This document shows, in pieces, positions 36,411 to 45,333 of a stretch of DNA of 64,000 nucleotides (its first letter is position 1; each line of letters opens with the position of its first letter). The notes beneath the pieces were generated by a model that searched no databases, was not told where the DNA came from, and saw only the letters and a program-made list of their open reading frames with translations. This DNA is from Anaerolineaceae bacterium (lineage in GTDB: Bacteria; Chloroflexota; Anaerolineae; Anaerolineales; Anaerolineaceae), in assembly GCA_030653365.1 (NCBI GenBank), contig JAURZL010000009.1, positions 62,001 to 126,000 of the forward strand, given 5' to 3'. A program made the translations under genes and the position numbers.

Positions 36411-37001
36411 TTAATGGTCAGTGGAACCACTTCCACCCCAGCCATTTCCAGCCCAGCCTGGCCGTCCTCCCTCGTCTCGCACCATGATCATCCCCCCAGT
36501 AGTTTGATCAATAATGGTTGCGACCTTGTACTCATCATCTTCATAAAAACCAGTGATAAACAAAGTATTGCCAACATTGGTGACAAACCCGGAATCTTGC
36601 AAGAAAACGAGTGCGCGCCCTTCGATCACAATCTCGCTCCCATCATCTGTCTCCACCAATATCATAGAGGATTCAATGCTGATAACAGTGCCCTCATATT
36701 CTGCCCATTCACCGGCAGTTGCCTGTGGGTTTGGTACACCTGTCCGATCGCCGTCCTGCAGCCCTTCACCGTATCCATAAGCTGGATCAGTTTCTGATCG
36801 ATTTACTTGTTGGTTCCTCTGAATTGGATTTCCGCGATCCTCCAATTCTCTTTCACTCAATTCTTCGTTTTGATATCTGCCACCACCAGCTGCTTCTGTC
36901 CTTATATCATCAGTTTTTGCCAATGTTCGGTTGACTGCGCCAAAGATTAGAAATCCACTCAGCCCTACAAACAAAACCCCTAAAATAATTTTCTTAATCA
37001 T
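36411..37001 (-). CDS. secreted or anchored small beta-domain protein, unknown function
   Basis: 196 residues from the ATG at 37001 (AAGGA upstream). A hydrophobic N-terminus (IILGVLFVGLSGFLIFGAV) acts as signal or anchor. A polar linker rich in Glu, Arg and Gln follows, then a compact beta-rich part (EYEGTVISIESSMILVETDDGSEIVIEG) that looks like a small OB-type barrel, and a Gly/Trp-rich end (GWAGNGWGGSGS). Not recognised further. It is 21 bases after the DUF4405-like gene on the same strand, so the two likely act together at the membrane. Confidence 0.6.
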   Translation of the reverse strand: MIKKIILGVLFVGLSGFLIFGAVNRTLAKTDDIRTEAAGGGRYQNEELSERELEDRGNPIQRNQQVNRSETDPAYGYGEGLQDGDRTGVPNPQATAGEWAEYEGTVISIESSMILVETDDGSEIVIEGRALVFLQDSGFVTNVGNTLFITGFYEDDEYKVATIIDQTTGGMIMVRDEGGRPGWAGNGWGGSGSTDH

Positions 37002-37022
37002 TATCGAATTCCTTTCCATTTT

Positions 37023-37658
37023 TTATATTTGAGTTTCAGATTGAGCCAGATCATGTTGTTCACTAAAAATTACAGGTTTCACAACCCTCTTCTCGTTTGA
37101 AAAATATCGCCTGGTTACTTTTGTGACCCATTTCCAATGAATGGCAAAATGCAGGATGAAAGTAATGATCATCAGAACTCCTGCCCAGGTGTGAATCAGA
37201 TCCCAGGTTGTGCGGTTGAAGAGAAACATCGCTTGCGTTGCATGACTGTTGCTGGTATCAAACAGGAAATATATCCCTGAAATAGCCGTGATCAGTCCTG
37301 TCAGACCAATCATGAAATTTATCGCAACATTAATCTTTCCAAACTTACTTAATTTGGAAGTACCTGCTAGTAATTCATTCCAGACCTTTTTGGTCATACT
37401 GGTGATCCATTTCCAGTGGATGATGGTGTGCAGTGTTGCGATAACAATCATCCCCACCCCACTCCAGGTATGAACCAGATCCCAGGTCTGCCGGTTGAAC
37501 AGAATGATCACATTGTAGAGTGGATTTCGCCCACCCATAAAACCCTCAGGAAAGTATAAAAAATATACACCTGAAAGCGACGCTAGAATCGCACTTAAAA
37601 ATAAGAAAGCATTGATTTGCCAGTTTTGTCTGGTCTGCTTTGAAAGTTCTTTGCCCAT
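37023..37658 (-). CDS. DUF4405-type heme-binding membrane protein, two repeats
   Basis: 211 residues, four membrane helices arranged as two similar halves. Each half has the pattern NR(Q/T)TWDL(V/I)HTW(S/A)GV..(M) followed by H..IHWKW (first: FNRQTWDLVHTWSG and LHTIIHWKWI; second: FNRTTWDLIHTWAG and LHFAIHWKWV). The paired His residues suggest heme b ligation as in cytochrome b561-like DUF4405 proteins. AAGGAG precedes the ATG. It is the upstream gene of a two-gene unit with the secreted beta-domain protein; a role in membrane electron transfer is inferred. Confidence 0.8.
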   Translation of the reverse strand: MGKELSKQTRQNWQINAFLFLSAILASLSGVYFLYFPEGFMGGRNPLYNVIILFNRQTWDLVHTWSGVGMIVIATLHTIIHWKWITSMTKKVWNELLAGTSKLSKFGKINVAINFMIGLTGLITAISGIYFLFDTSNSHATQAMFLFNRTTWDLIHTWAGVLMIITFILHFAIHWKWVTKVTRRYFSNEKRVVKPVIFSEQHDLAQSETQI

Positions 37659-37822
37659 AGTTACTCCTTACATAAAAAAATTCTTATAGCTAAGATAATA
37701 TCTGGAACTTGTTTAGAAGTTATTAAGATAGGATTTAGACTTTGTGAAGTCTTTTACAGATAGAAGATAACCAAATACAGATGGCACGTCTGCCATCCGG
37801 TTTATTCAGTTTCCAGGACTAT

Positions 37823-39028
37823 TTATCGGTGAGGTTTTATCATTGGAACATCAGGGTTGATATCCGGTCCAAAAAACTTAAAGATGACCAGCGGTTTATT
37901 CCCAGTATTTTTCACCCGGATCATCTTAATTGCTTTATCATGAGATACCAATAATTCCTCTAAATCGAAATCTCCAGCTTTGACCTGATGCCCATCAAAT
38001 AACCCTTCTCCCTGCCATACCAATAGATTATAGACTCCCGCATCTATACTCAGGTATTCCAGGCCAGGCTTGACAACCAGTTTTTTTCCGCTGAATTTGG
38101 TCGTGTTGTAAAAAATCCAATGTTCTTGCCCACCTTCCTGAATGGATGATTGGATTAAACGTGGTGGTGTGTGGCGGTTTTCATAGAAAAAGGGATCACC
38201 ACTAAGCTCCCAGTCAATCTGATCAAGAATGATCCTCTCCCCAAATTTCTCCCGATCTTCTTTGCGGACATCCTTGAATAACAATTCCTTCGGGATCAGA
38301 TCATTTCCTGATTTTGCCTGTAAAATGGCAAACACATCCGAATCTTCCTGCAATTCCAAGGTCAGAGCTGTGCCTGGTGCATGCGGTATTCCTGCTGGAA
38401 TATGAAAGCCATCATCCGGGTATTGCTGATAAGCGCGGGAATATTGCAGAATCTGATCATCTTTCCATTCTATTAAATGGGGAATTAATTTTTCCCGGTT
38501 TTGCGGTTCCGTAATTGAGGGATGCACACCAAAGAAAGTTTCCGGATGCAGACCCATATCCACACCCTCCGGAAAATAATAAGCTTCTTCTTTGGGATTT
38601 CTCTCGACCAGACTGGCATCTTTCATTTGCTGGTGAAAATGGAAAGCAATGCGGTCTCTCATATCGAAGATCTTCGCCAGTCTCCCAAGACCAGAATGCG
38701 TTTTGCTATATTCTTTACCCATGAGCAAGTCAGGAATGGTTTCAACAGCTTCTTTTAATGATAGTTCATGCTGGATTGGAAGATTTAGGTAGGTCAAACC
38801 TTCATCTGATGGACCAACCAGGTTATCTGCTTTTGTCGTCGACCCCAGCCAGCGTTCGGAAATCCACCCCCGCTCACCTACATAATATTGACTTTCCGGC
38901 AATCCCAGACGCTGACCGGCAGGCATCGAATTTCTCGCCACCCAGGTAGGACGAAGACGAAATATTCCATTCGCTTTTGCCAATTGGTCTTCCAGATTAT
39001 TTTTCGTATTTGTTTTTGTCCTATTCAT
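37823..39028 (-). CDS. cupin, mannose-6-phosphate isomerase-like
   Basis: 401 residues. The middle reads EAYYFPEG, LHPETFFGVHPS and DDGFHIPAGIPHAPGTALTLELQEDSDVF, the metal-binding cupin pattern of class I phosphomannose isomerases. The C-terminal half has a second beta-barrel-like part (YLSIDAGVYNLLVWQGEGLFDGHQVKAGDF). It is longer than simple isomerases and may be a sugar isomerase or a related cupin without proven activity. It follows the GH31 gene by 85 bases on the same strand, suggesting a role in the same sugar pathway. CCAGGAAAAAA precedes the ATG. Confidence 0.75.
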   Translation of the reverse strand: MNRTKTNTKNNLEDQLAKANGIFRLRPTWVARNSMPAGQRLGLPESQYYVGERGWISERWLGSTTKADNLVGPSDEGLTYLNLPIQHELSLKEAVETIPDLLMGKEYSKTHSGLGRLAKIFDMRDRIAFHFHQQMKDASLVERNPKEEAYYFPEGVDMGLHPETFFGVHPSITEPQNREKLIPHLIEWKDDQILQYSRAYQQYPDDGFHIPAGIPHAPGTALTLELQEDSDVFAILQAKSGNDLIPKELLFKDVRKEDREKFGERIILDQIDWELSGDPFFYENRHTPPRLIQSSIQEGGQEHWIFYNTTKFSGKKLVVKPGLEYLSIDAGVYNLLVWQGEGLFDGHQVKAGDFDLEELLVSHDKAIKMIRVKNTGNKPLVIFKFFGPDINPDVPMIKPHR

Positions 39029-39113
39029 TTTTTTCCTGGTTTATTGAATATTCCATCTCAACAGAACCGAACCGGCGGGTGTTTTTGAGTAGATTAAAAC
39101 TAAAAAATAATCC

Positions 39114-41351
39114 TCATAATAATGTAAAAACAATGTCCTCACGGCTGGCTCTAACCCTATTATATTCTTTATCTTTCGAAATACTTCCCTGTATGACTGT
39201 TAACACCTGATCATGACTGGTTATCCGAAATACCTGTCCTTGCAAACCATTCATCAGCTTGATTGAAATATGACGATCAACCGGCGAATTGCGAATCGTC
39301 AATTGTTTTTGGTGTTCTTTCCATTGGAAAGTCGTCCCATCATACAGTTGAAATTTACCATCACAGCCAGGATAGACAACTACACGCAAATTATTGCTTG
39401 CTTGTTGGATGTTTTTGTTTTCACTTTGCACCAATGTCTGTGGTGAGGGATCCAATTTGGGAATAATCGCTCCTGCTCTGGCAAAAACCGGGATCTCATC
39501 CACTTCAGCATGGCAGTGAATTTCATTCCCACCTTCGTACAACTCACCTGTCCAGAAATCTCTCCAGAGGCCTGCAGGCAGATAAACTGGTCTGGTGCGG
39601 CTGAAGCCATAGTAAATCGGAGCAACCAGTAATTCTGAACCAAAACAATATTGATTCTCACAAAGCGCATCCCAAATATCTGGTTCCTCTTCATATTCCA
39701 GCACCATCGCCCGCATGATCGGGATTCCGGTTTTGGATGCGATATTTGCGTACGTATATATATAAGGAAAGAGATCTGTATGCAACTGGGCAAACTTCTT
39801 ATAATTCGCCAGCGTCTGGTCCGAGAAATACCAGGGTTCACGTATTCCGGCTCCATGTACCAACATGATTGGGGAAAAGGCACCTAACTGCGTCCAGCGC
39901 ATGTAAACCTCATCCGTGGGATTCCCGAAATAACCGCCAATATCTGATGACCAGTAGGGAAAGCCTGACAATCCTGCACTTAAACCTGCCATCATGGCGG
40001 AGTGCATGCCACTGTTCAACGAAAAATCGGAGGTCTGATCCCCAGCCCAGATCACTGAATATTTTTGTGAGCCATGCCAACCGGAGCGGATTAATAAGGC
40101 ACCAGGTTTCACGGCTTGCATGGTTTTATAGGTGATTTCATTGTAGAGCACCGGATAAAGGTTGTGCATCTCTATGCCGGTTCTGCCATCGAAAAACACA
40201 GCATCTTCCGGAACCTGTTCCCCAAAATCTGTCTGAAATCCATCCACACCCAAATCCATCAAATATTGTAACTGTGCCTGCCACCAGGCAACCGCTTCCG
40301 GATTGGTAAAGTCGATACAGGATCCAATCAGCATTGGATTCATGCCCATCTGGCTCACATAAATTTCACCGTTTGAATCACGGAGAAAATACCCGTTTTG
40401 AGCACATTCATCATAATAATCATTCGGGTCATTTTCATTATTGACCGCCATCCAGGGGGTGATCCACAATATCAGGCGATTTCCATTGGCATGGATCGCA
40501 TCAATCATTTTCCTGGGATCCGGAAATTTCTTCGGATCAAAGCGGAAAGAGTGGTAAGCCACCTCCCAGCGCGCATCAATCAATTTTACTGTTGCAGGTA
40601 AGCCCAACTCGATCTGTTGATCGATATCCTCCAGGATGCCTTGCTGGTTCGCTGTTTGCCAATCGCGTGACTTCCAGGGACCAAATACCCATTCTGGTGG
40701 GACCTGTGGTCTTCCAGCAATCTCGGTATACCTGTTTAAAATATCCTTAAAAGAATTACCTACGAAAATTGTCATCGACATTTCTGGCAAAGCAGTTCTG
40801 ATGGAGACATGCTGCGGATCGTCTGCCATTGCCATGCGAGCAATACATTTTCCGGTGGTATTCACCAGTAAGCCATATCCTTTGCTTGACATGTAAAAAG
40901 GCACCGGGATGTACGTGAGACCCATCGTAGCACCATCCTCCACCCATAGCTCTACCTGTTTTCCACGCTGGTCGATCGAATCAAAACGTTCTCCAAACCC
41001 CACGAAATGTTCATCCTGTTCAGCTGCAAAATCAACTGATACCCACTCTCCATCATTTTGTTTGGTTTGGATTTGTAATCCGAATGAATTCTCATTAATC
41101 ACGATGGTCATTGTATAAACCATTAGATGATCAACCAACAAATCCAATCCAAATGATTTCTGATCAACATGATTCTTCATTACCTGATTAATTTTTATCC
41201 AATCCCCTTCAGCATTTCGGAACTTAATAGATTTTAATTGCCAGATTATTCGATTTTTTTGCTTATGTTTCAAAACACAGGAAAATGGATCCAGATTAAT
41301 TTCCAAATATTGGTCCTGCGTTGGAAAATCATAAATTTGCGGGTTTTGCAT
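39114..41351 (-). CDS. glycoside hydrolase family 31 (alpha-glucosidase/xylosidase type)
   Basis: 745 residues, cytoplasmic (no signal). An N-terminal beta-sandwich (~1-220) has FVGFGERFDSIDQRG. The barrel begins with WVFGPWKSRDW. The nucleophile Asp is in GFQTDFGEQVPEDA and the acid/base Asp in VIWAGDQTSDF, and SGFPYWSSDIGGYFG is also family-typical. It releases alpha-linked glucose or xylose from oligosaccharides; the specificity cannot be told. AGGAG lies nine bases before the ATG. Upstream of the cupin gene on the same strand. Confidence 0.93.
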   Translation of the reverse strand: MQNPQIYDFPTQDQYLEINLDPFSCVLKHKQKNRIIWQLKSIKFRNAEGDWIKINQVMKNHVDQKSFGLDLLVDHLMVYTMTIVINENSFGLQIQTKQNDGEWVSVDFAAEQDEHFVGFGERFDSIDQRGKQVELWVEDGATMGLTYIPVPFYMSSKGYGLLVNTTGKCIARMAMADDPQHVSIRTALPEMSMTIFVGNSFKDILNRYTEIAGRPQVPPEWVFGPWKSRDWQTANQQGILEDIDQQIELGLPATVKLIDARWEVAYHSFRFDPKKFPDPRKMIDAIHANGNRLILWITPWMAVNNENDPNDYYDECAQNGYFLRDSNGEIYVSQMGMNPMLIGSCIDFTNPEAVAWWQAQLQYLMDLGVDGFQTDFGEQVPEDAVFFDGRTGIEMHNLYPVLYNEITYKTMQAVKPGALLIRSGWHGSQKYSVIWAGDQTSDFSLNSGMHSAMMAGLSAGLSGFPYWSSDIGGYFGNPTDEVYMRWTQLGAFSPIMLVHGAGIREPWYFSDQTLANYKKFAQLHTDLFPYIYTYANIASKTGIPIMRAMVLEYEEEPDIWDALCENQYCFGSELLVAPIYYGFSRTRPVYLPAGLWRDFWTGELYEGGNEIHCHAEVDEIPVFARAGAIIPKLDPSPQTLVQSENKNIQQASNNLRVVVYPGCDGKFQLYDGTTFQWKEHQKQLTIRNSPVDRHISIKLMNGLQGQVFRITSHDQVLTVIQGSISKDKEYNRVRASREDIVFTLL

Positions 41352-41708
41352 GATGAGAAGCTCCTATGAAATTGTTAATGTGGTTAATAACGTCAACAAC
41401 ATTTAGTTTCTTAAACCGCCTGGAGAATTACAAACCATTCATATTCTTCAGACCAAAAATCTTTCAATTCCCTTTAGCGGACAGGGTATTCCTGGCAATG
41501 ATGCCCGCCAGGAACACCCGCCAATCCCGTTTCTTTGAGATGATAACAAAAAATTATAGCAGGAAAGATAACGAATATAAAGGTTACAGGGATTTGTTGA
41601 TTTTCAACTGCCAAATATAGTATCGATTGCGATTTATTGAAATACGGATTTGGACTACAATAATCCTAGCAGGATTTAGTTATTTACGGAAGAAAATAGA
41701 GGTGATTA
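41352..41708. other. 357-base divergent intergenic region
   Basis: It separates the GH31 gene (-) from the formate/nitrite transporter gene (+) and must hold both promoters. A stretch near 41374-41402 has GTTAAT/GTTAATAACG-type half sites that could be an operator for the GH31 gene. The 84-codon open frame inside looks non-coding. Confidence 0.4.
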
Positions 41709-42560
41709 ATGTCTAATCATATTCATATCGATTCCTTGCTTCCAACTGAAATGGCTCAAAAAGCGGAAGATGTTGGTTTAAAGAAAGCCAATCTTGATTT
41801 CTGGACATTATTTGCCCTCAGTGTTCTGGCGGGTGCGTTCATTGGTTTGGGGGCTGTCTTTGCAACGACAGTTTCTACCGGAGGCGGAGAATTGCCTTAT
41901 GGTGTCAACAGGCTGATCACCGGTGTAGCTTTTTGTCTGGGACTTATTCTGGTGATTGTAGGTGGTGCTGAATTATTTACCGGAAACACATTGATCATCA
42001 TGGGATTTATGAGCGGTAAAGTCCCCTTTGGTGGACTTCTTCGCAATTGGGGGATTGTCTATCTCGGCAATTTTGTTGGCTCAGTACTCACTGCGATGGG
42101 TATGTTTCTTTCCAAACAATATACCTTTGCCAATGGTGGTGTCGGATTAAATATCCTCAACATTGCAGAAAGCAAATCCGGTCTTGATTTCTTTCAGGCG
42201 ATAGTTCTTGGAATTATCTGTAATGCGCTGGTCTGTCTGGCAGTCTGGCTGTCATTTTCCGCTGGAACGACCACCGATAAAATTCTGGCTATCATCTTTC
42301 CCATCTCCGCCTTTGTGGCTGCTGGGACGGAACATAGTGTCGCGAATATGTACTTCATCCCAATTGGTTTGATGGTCAAGAATTTTGGTGGTGCAGCTTT
42401 TTTTGAGAAAATTGGAAAAACAGCCCTGGATTTTCCCAATCTGACGCTTGGCAATTTTTTTGTGGATAATTTGCTTCCCGTTACCATTGGCAACATCATC
42501 GGTGGTGCTGTGATGGTAGGCCTAATTTACTGGTTCGTATATCTGAGAAAGAAACATTAA
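41709..42560 (+). CDS. formate/nitrite transporter family protein
   Basis: 283 residues, six membrane helices of the FocA/NirC aquaporin-like fold. Motifs include SVLAGAFIGLGAVFATTV, GGAELFTGNTLI and GIICNALVCLAVWLSFSA, and SVANMYFIPIGL holds the region of the pore His/Asn. Moves formate, nitrite or a similar small anion across the cytoplasmic membrane; the substrate cannot be told. The ATG is preceded by GAGGTGATTA. The GH20 gene follows 28 bases later. Confidence 0.92.
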   Translation: MSNHIHIDSLLPTEMAQKAEDVGLKKANLDFWTLFALSVLAGAFIGLGAVFATTVSTGGGELPYGVNRLITGVAFCLGLILVIVGGAELFTGNTLIIMGFMSGKVPFGGLLRNWGIVYLGNFVGSVLTAMGMFLSKQYTFANGGVGLNILNIAESKSGLDFFQAIVLGIICNALVCLAVWLSFSAGTTTDKILAIIFPISAFVAAGTEHSVANMYFIPIGLMVKNFGGAAFFEKIGKTALDFPNLTLGNFFVDNLLPVTIGNIIGGAVMVGLIYWFVYLRKKH

Positions 42561-42588
42561 ATCTTTATTACAATTCAGGAGATCATCA

Positions 42589-44160
42589 TTGAACAAAAAT
42601 CAAACTACTCTCCCTCTCATCCCCTATCCTCAACAAATCAATTTCTTGCCGGGTTCATTTCAATGGACTTCAAAGACATTAATATCAATAAATTCAAATC
42701 TAAAAGAAATTACTCTCTTTTTGGACTCACTTCCTGATCCAATTCGTCCATCAATAACAAATGAGGAAAAAGACTCGCAATTGAAGATCATAATTGATCC
42801 TTTCATGAGAAATGAGGCGTATCATTTATCAATTCTTCCGGATCATCTTGAATTGATTGCAGCCGGTGCACATGGTATTTTTTATGCTTTGCAAACTTTG
42901 CTTCAATTGATTCTTGCTGAGCATAAACCGGAAATGCAGCTGATAACCCTGCCCTGTCTCCAAATAATTGATTCTCCACGCTTTGCATGGCGTGGTCTCA
43001 TGCTGGATGAAGCCCGCCATTTTCAGGGTATACAGACAGTCAAAGATTTGCTGGACTGGATGGCGTGTTTCAAACTGAACGTCTTCCATTGGCATTTGAC
43101 CGAGGATCAGGGTTGGCGGATTGAGATCAAACGGTATCCCAGGCTGATCGAGGTCGGGGCTTCACGGTCTGCCAGTCAGATCAGTGGCTTTTTAGGCAAA
43201 AAACTGAATGCTATCCCCCACACTGGTTTTTACACCCAGGAAGAGATCAGAGAAATCGTACAATATGCAGCTGAAAGGCATATTCAAATTGTGCCGGAAA
43301 TTGAGATGCCAGGACATTCTCAGGCAGCTCTGGCTGCGTATCCAGCGTTAGGCTGTACGGGTGGCCCCTATCAGGTCTCCCCACATTGGGGGATTCACTC
43401 AGATATTTTATGCCCAGGGAAACCAGGAACCACAACATTTCTGCAGAATGTTCTCACAGAAGTGCTGGAACTTTTTCCAGGGAAATACATTCATACCGGT
43501 GGGGATGAAGCCCCAAAAACTCGCTGGAAGAGTTGCCCGGATTGCCAAAAGCTTGCCAAGGAAAGCAATGTCACCAGAATCAACGATTTGCAGACCATTT
43601 TGACCAATCGGATCAGTAATTTTCTTAATATACATGGACGCACATTAATCGGCTGGAATGAAATGCTGGCTGAGGGACTTGACCCAGAAGCAGTGGTGCA
43701 ATATTGGGTCGGTAAGGAAAAAACTTTGCTGAAACATATCCGCTCAGGCAGAAAAGCAATCCTATCAAATTTTTCCGCCTATTACCTGGATCACAGTTAC
43801 GAACACAGTCCACTGGACAAGGTTTACCAATATGAACCGGTATTCTCCCAGCTTGAATCAAGCTTGTATGCTAATATTCTGGGCATTGAAGCACCATTGT
43901 GGACAGAATTTGTTCCCAACCGTGCCCGATTGGATTGGCAGATCTTTCCCCGGCTGTTAGCAGTAGCAGAGACCGCCTGGCTGGATCCCGGGAAAAAGGA
44001 CCTCACCAGTTTCCATCAGCGATTGCCAGGCTTATTGAAACAACTTGATGCAAAAAATATTGGCTATGCGCTACTTTCCGATGCCAATCCACCGGTTTAT
44101 CAACGTTTGTCTGGACCTCTCTCCCTTGTACAGGCCGGAAAAGGACAGAGAGAAGGCTAA
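42589..44160 (+). CDS. beta-N-acetylhexosaminidase, glycoside hydrolase family 20
   Basis: 523 residues. An N-terminal GH20b-type beta/alpha domain is followed by the barrel: RFAWRGLMLDEARHFQ, FHWHLTEDQGWRIEI, PEIEMPGHSQAALAAYP, and the catalytic Asp-Glu pair in HTGGDEAPKTRW. W-rich substrate residues near the end (GIEAPLWTEFV) are kept. It starts at TTG with CAGGAG seven bases upstream. No signal peptide, so it acts on imported amino-sugar oligomers, such as chitin or peptidoglycan fragments. Confidence 0.95.
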   Translation: MNKNQTTLPLIPYPQQINFLPGSFQWTSKTLISINSNLKEITLFLDSLPDPIRPSITNEEKDSQLKIIIDPFMRNEAYHLSILPDHLELIAAGAHGIFYALQTLLQLILAEHKPEMQLITLPCLQIIDSPRFAWRGLMLDEARHFQGIQTVKDLLDWMACFKLNVFHWHLTEDQGWRIEIKRYPRLIEVGASRSASQISGFLGKKLNAIPHTGFYTQEEIREIVQYAAERHIQIVPEIEMPGHSQAALAAYPALGCTGGPYQVSPHWGIHSDILCPGKPGTTTFLQNVLTEVLELFPGKYIHTGGDEAPKTRWKSCPDCQKLAKESNVTRINDLQTILTNRISNFLNIHGRTLIGWNEMLAEGLDPEAVVQYWVGKEKTLLKHIRSGRKAILSNFSAYYLDHSYEHSPLDKVYQYEPVFSQLESSLYANILGIEAPLWTEFVPNRARLDWQIFPRLLAVAETAWLDPGKKDLTSFHQRLPGLLKQLDAKNIGYALLSDANPPVYQRLSGPLSLVQAGKGQREG

Positions 44161-44211
44161 AATCAATATTTCATGCAAGAAAATTCTCTGCTCTCCTTTA
44201 AAGTGGGAACG

Positions 44212-45333
44212 TCACCGCTCCCGATTCACACTCCAGGCAATCGCAATCGGGTAAATAGCTGCCAGGGCAATCATCAAGGAAAACACCAGGCCAATTCCAG
44301 CCACGACCGTCAAATCCGGAAAAGTGAGGGAGATCAATCCTACCACCACAGTCAGGGCGAGAGCAATCAGTGCGGCAATGAGGATTGCCAGGGAAACTTT
44401 CCTGGCCTTCTTCATGGATGCCCGTCGTGATCCACTCATTTGACCACTCTGGCCATTCACGAGAATGGATTGTGGTTTGTTCTCATCATCCAGGTAATAA
44501 CTGCTCCACATGGGTAACAGGAATAAGCTCCAGTTTTGGTTGGAAAATTCGGCTTTCCAGCGGAATTCACGAATCTGGTCAGCAGCACATGCCAGGCGGC
44601 TCTCCTCGCTCCCCTGTTCCTGAAAGCGTGGAAGGGTATCTGGCCAGGCATCATCCTTATCACGACTGGGAATGCAAACCAGTGCTGGTTGAGCGGAATC
44701 ATTCATTAACGCTGCCGTTGTGACGGGTACAGCTTTTTCATATTCAAAATTTCCAAGCGCTGCCATCAAGGGGCGATGTTCTTCCAATGCAGGTGCGCTA
44801 ATATTGTGATAAGTTCTGGTCAATTTTCCCAGGCGTGGTTCCCAGCGGGTGCGCGTCTCAATCACTTCCTGCGTCTGCCATCTGCCATGGCTGAATTTCT
44901 CCTGGTGACTTTTGGCTTGATAGTAATACCCGCATTCTGCCTGCCAGGTTGCTGAGACATTGCTGTCTACCAGCCACATGGGCAAGTAGATTTTTCGCAG
45001 ACGTCTTTGCAGGTTTTCCAGGCTGAGATCATCCGGGGCAAACGGAATGTTTTTAGAATAATTATGAATTTTTTCTAACAATTGACTCACTGGAAAACTG
45101 AACGGTAAGTGCAATTCCGGTGGTTTAATAAAGTCCACCATCATGCTGAAATCATTCCCTGGATACTCTTCCAATTTCGCCAAATGGCAATGTGGGCATT
45201 CATTCGGGATTTTTCCAATACCTCCCAAAAATCGCCAATCGCAATTCTGGCAGACAACGCAAATTACTTCGTTTTCCCAACCGAGTGAAGAAAGTAATAC
45301 CAGGTTGGGATTCATATTCATCCGATCCGTCAT
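44212..45333 (-). CDS. zinc-ribbon membrane protein (paralogue B)
   Basis: 373 residues. A zinc ribbon near the N-terminus (ICVVCQNCDW, then CPHCHLAK) is followed by a central domain shared with the upstream gene (YLPMWLVDSNVSATWQAECG; TRWEPRLGKLTRTY) and two membrane helices at the C-terminus (~315-362). The ATG overlaps the stop of the upstream gene by 4 bases. Not recognised beyond this; similar architectures are often annotated only as zinc-ribbon or TFIIB-type proteins. Probably a membrane-bound partner of its paralogue. Confidence 0.65.
   Translation of the reverse strand: MTDRMNMNPNLVLLSSLGWENEVICVVCQNCDWRFLGGIGKIPNECPHCHLAKLEEYPGNDFSMMVDFIKPPELHLPFSFPVSQLLEKIHNYSKNIPFAPDDLSLENLQRRLRKIYLPMWLVDSNVSATWQAECGYYYQAKSHQEKFSHGRWQTQEVIETRTRWEPRLGKLTRTYHNISAPALEEHRPLMAALGNFEYEKAVPVTTAALMNDSAQPALVCIPSRDKDDAWPDTLPRFQEQGSEESRLACAADQIREFRWKAEFSNQNWSLFLLPMWSSYYLDDENKPQSILVNGQSGQMSGSRRASMKKARKVSLAILIAALIALALTVVVGLISLTFPDLTVVAGIGLVFSLMIALAAIYPIAIAWSVNRER

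Noticed and set aside
41366-41620. 84-codon open frame before the formate/nitrite transporter gene
   Set aside because: No ribosome site and unlikely composition; it lies in a divergent promoter region.
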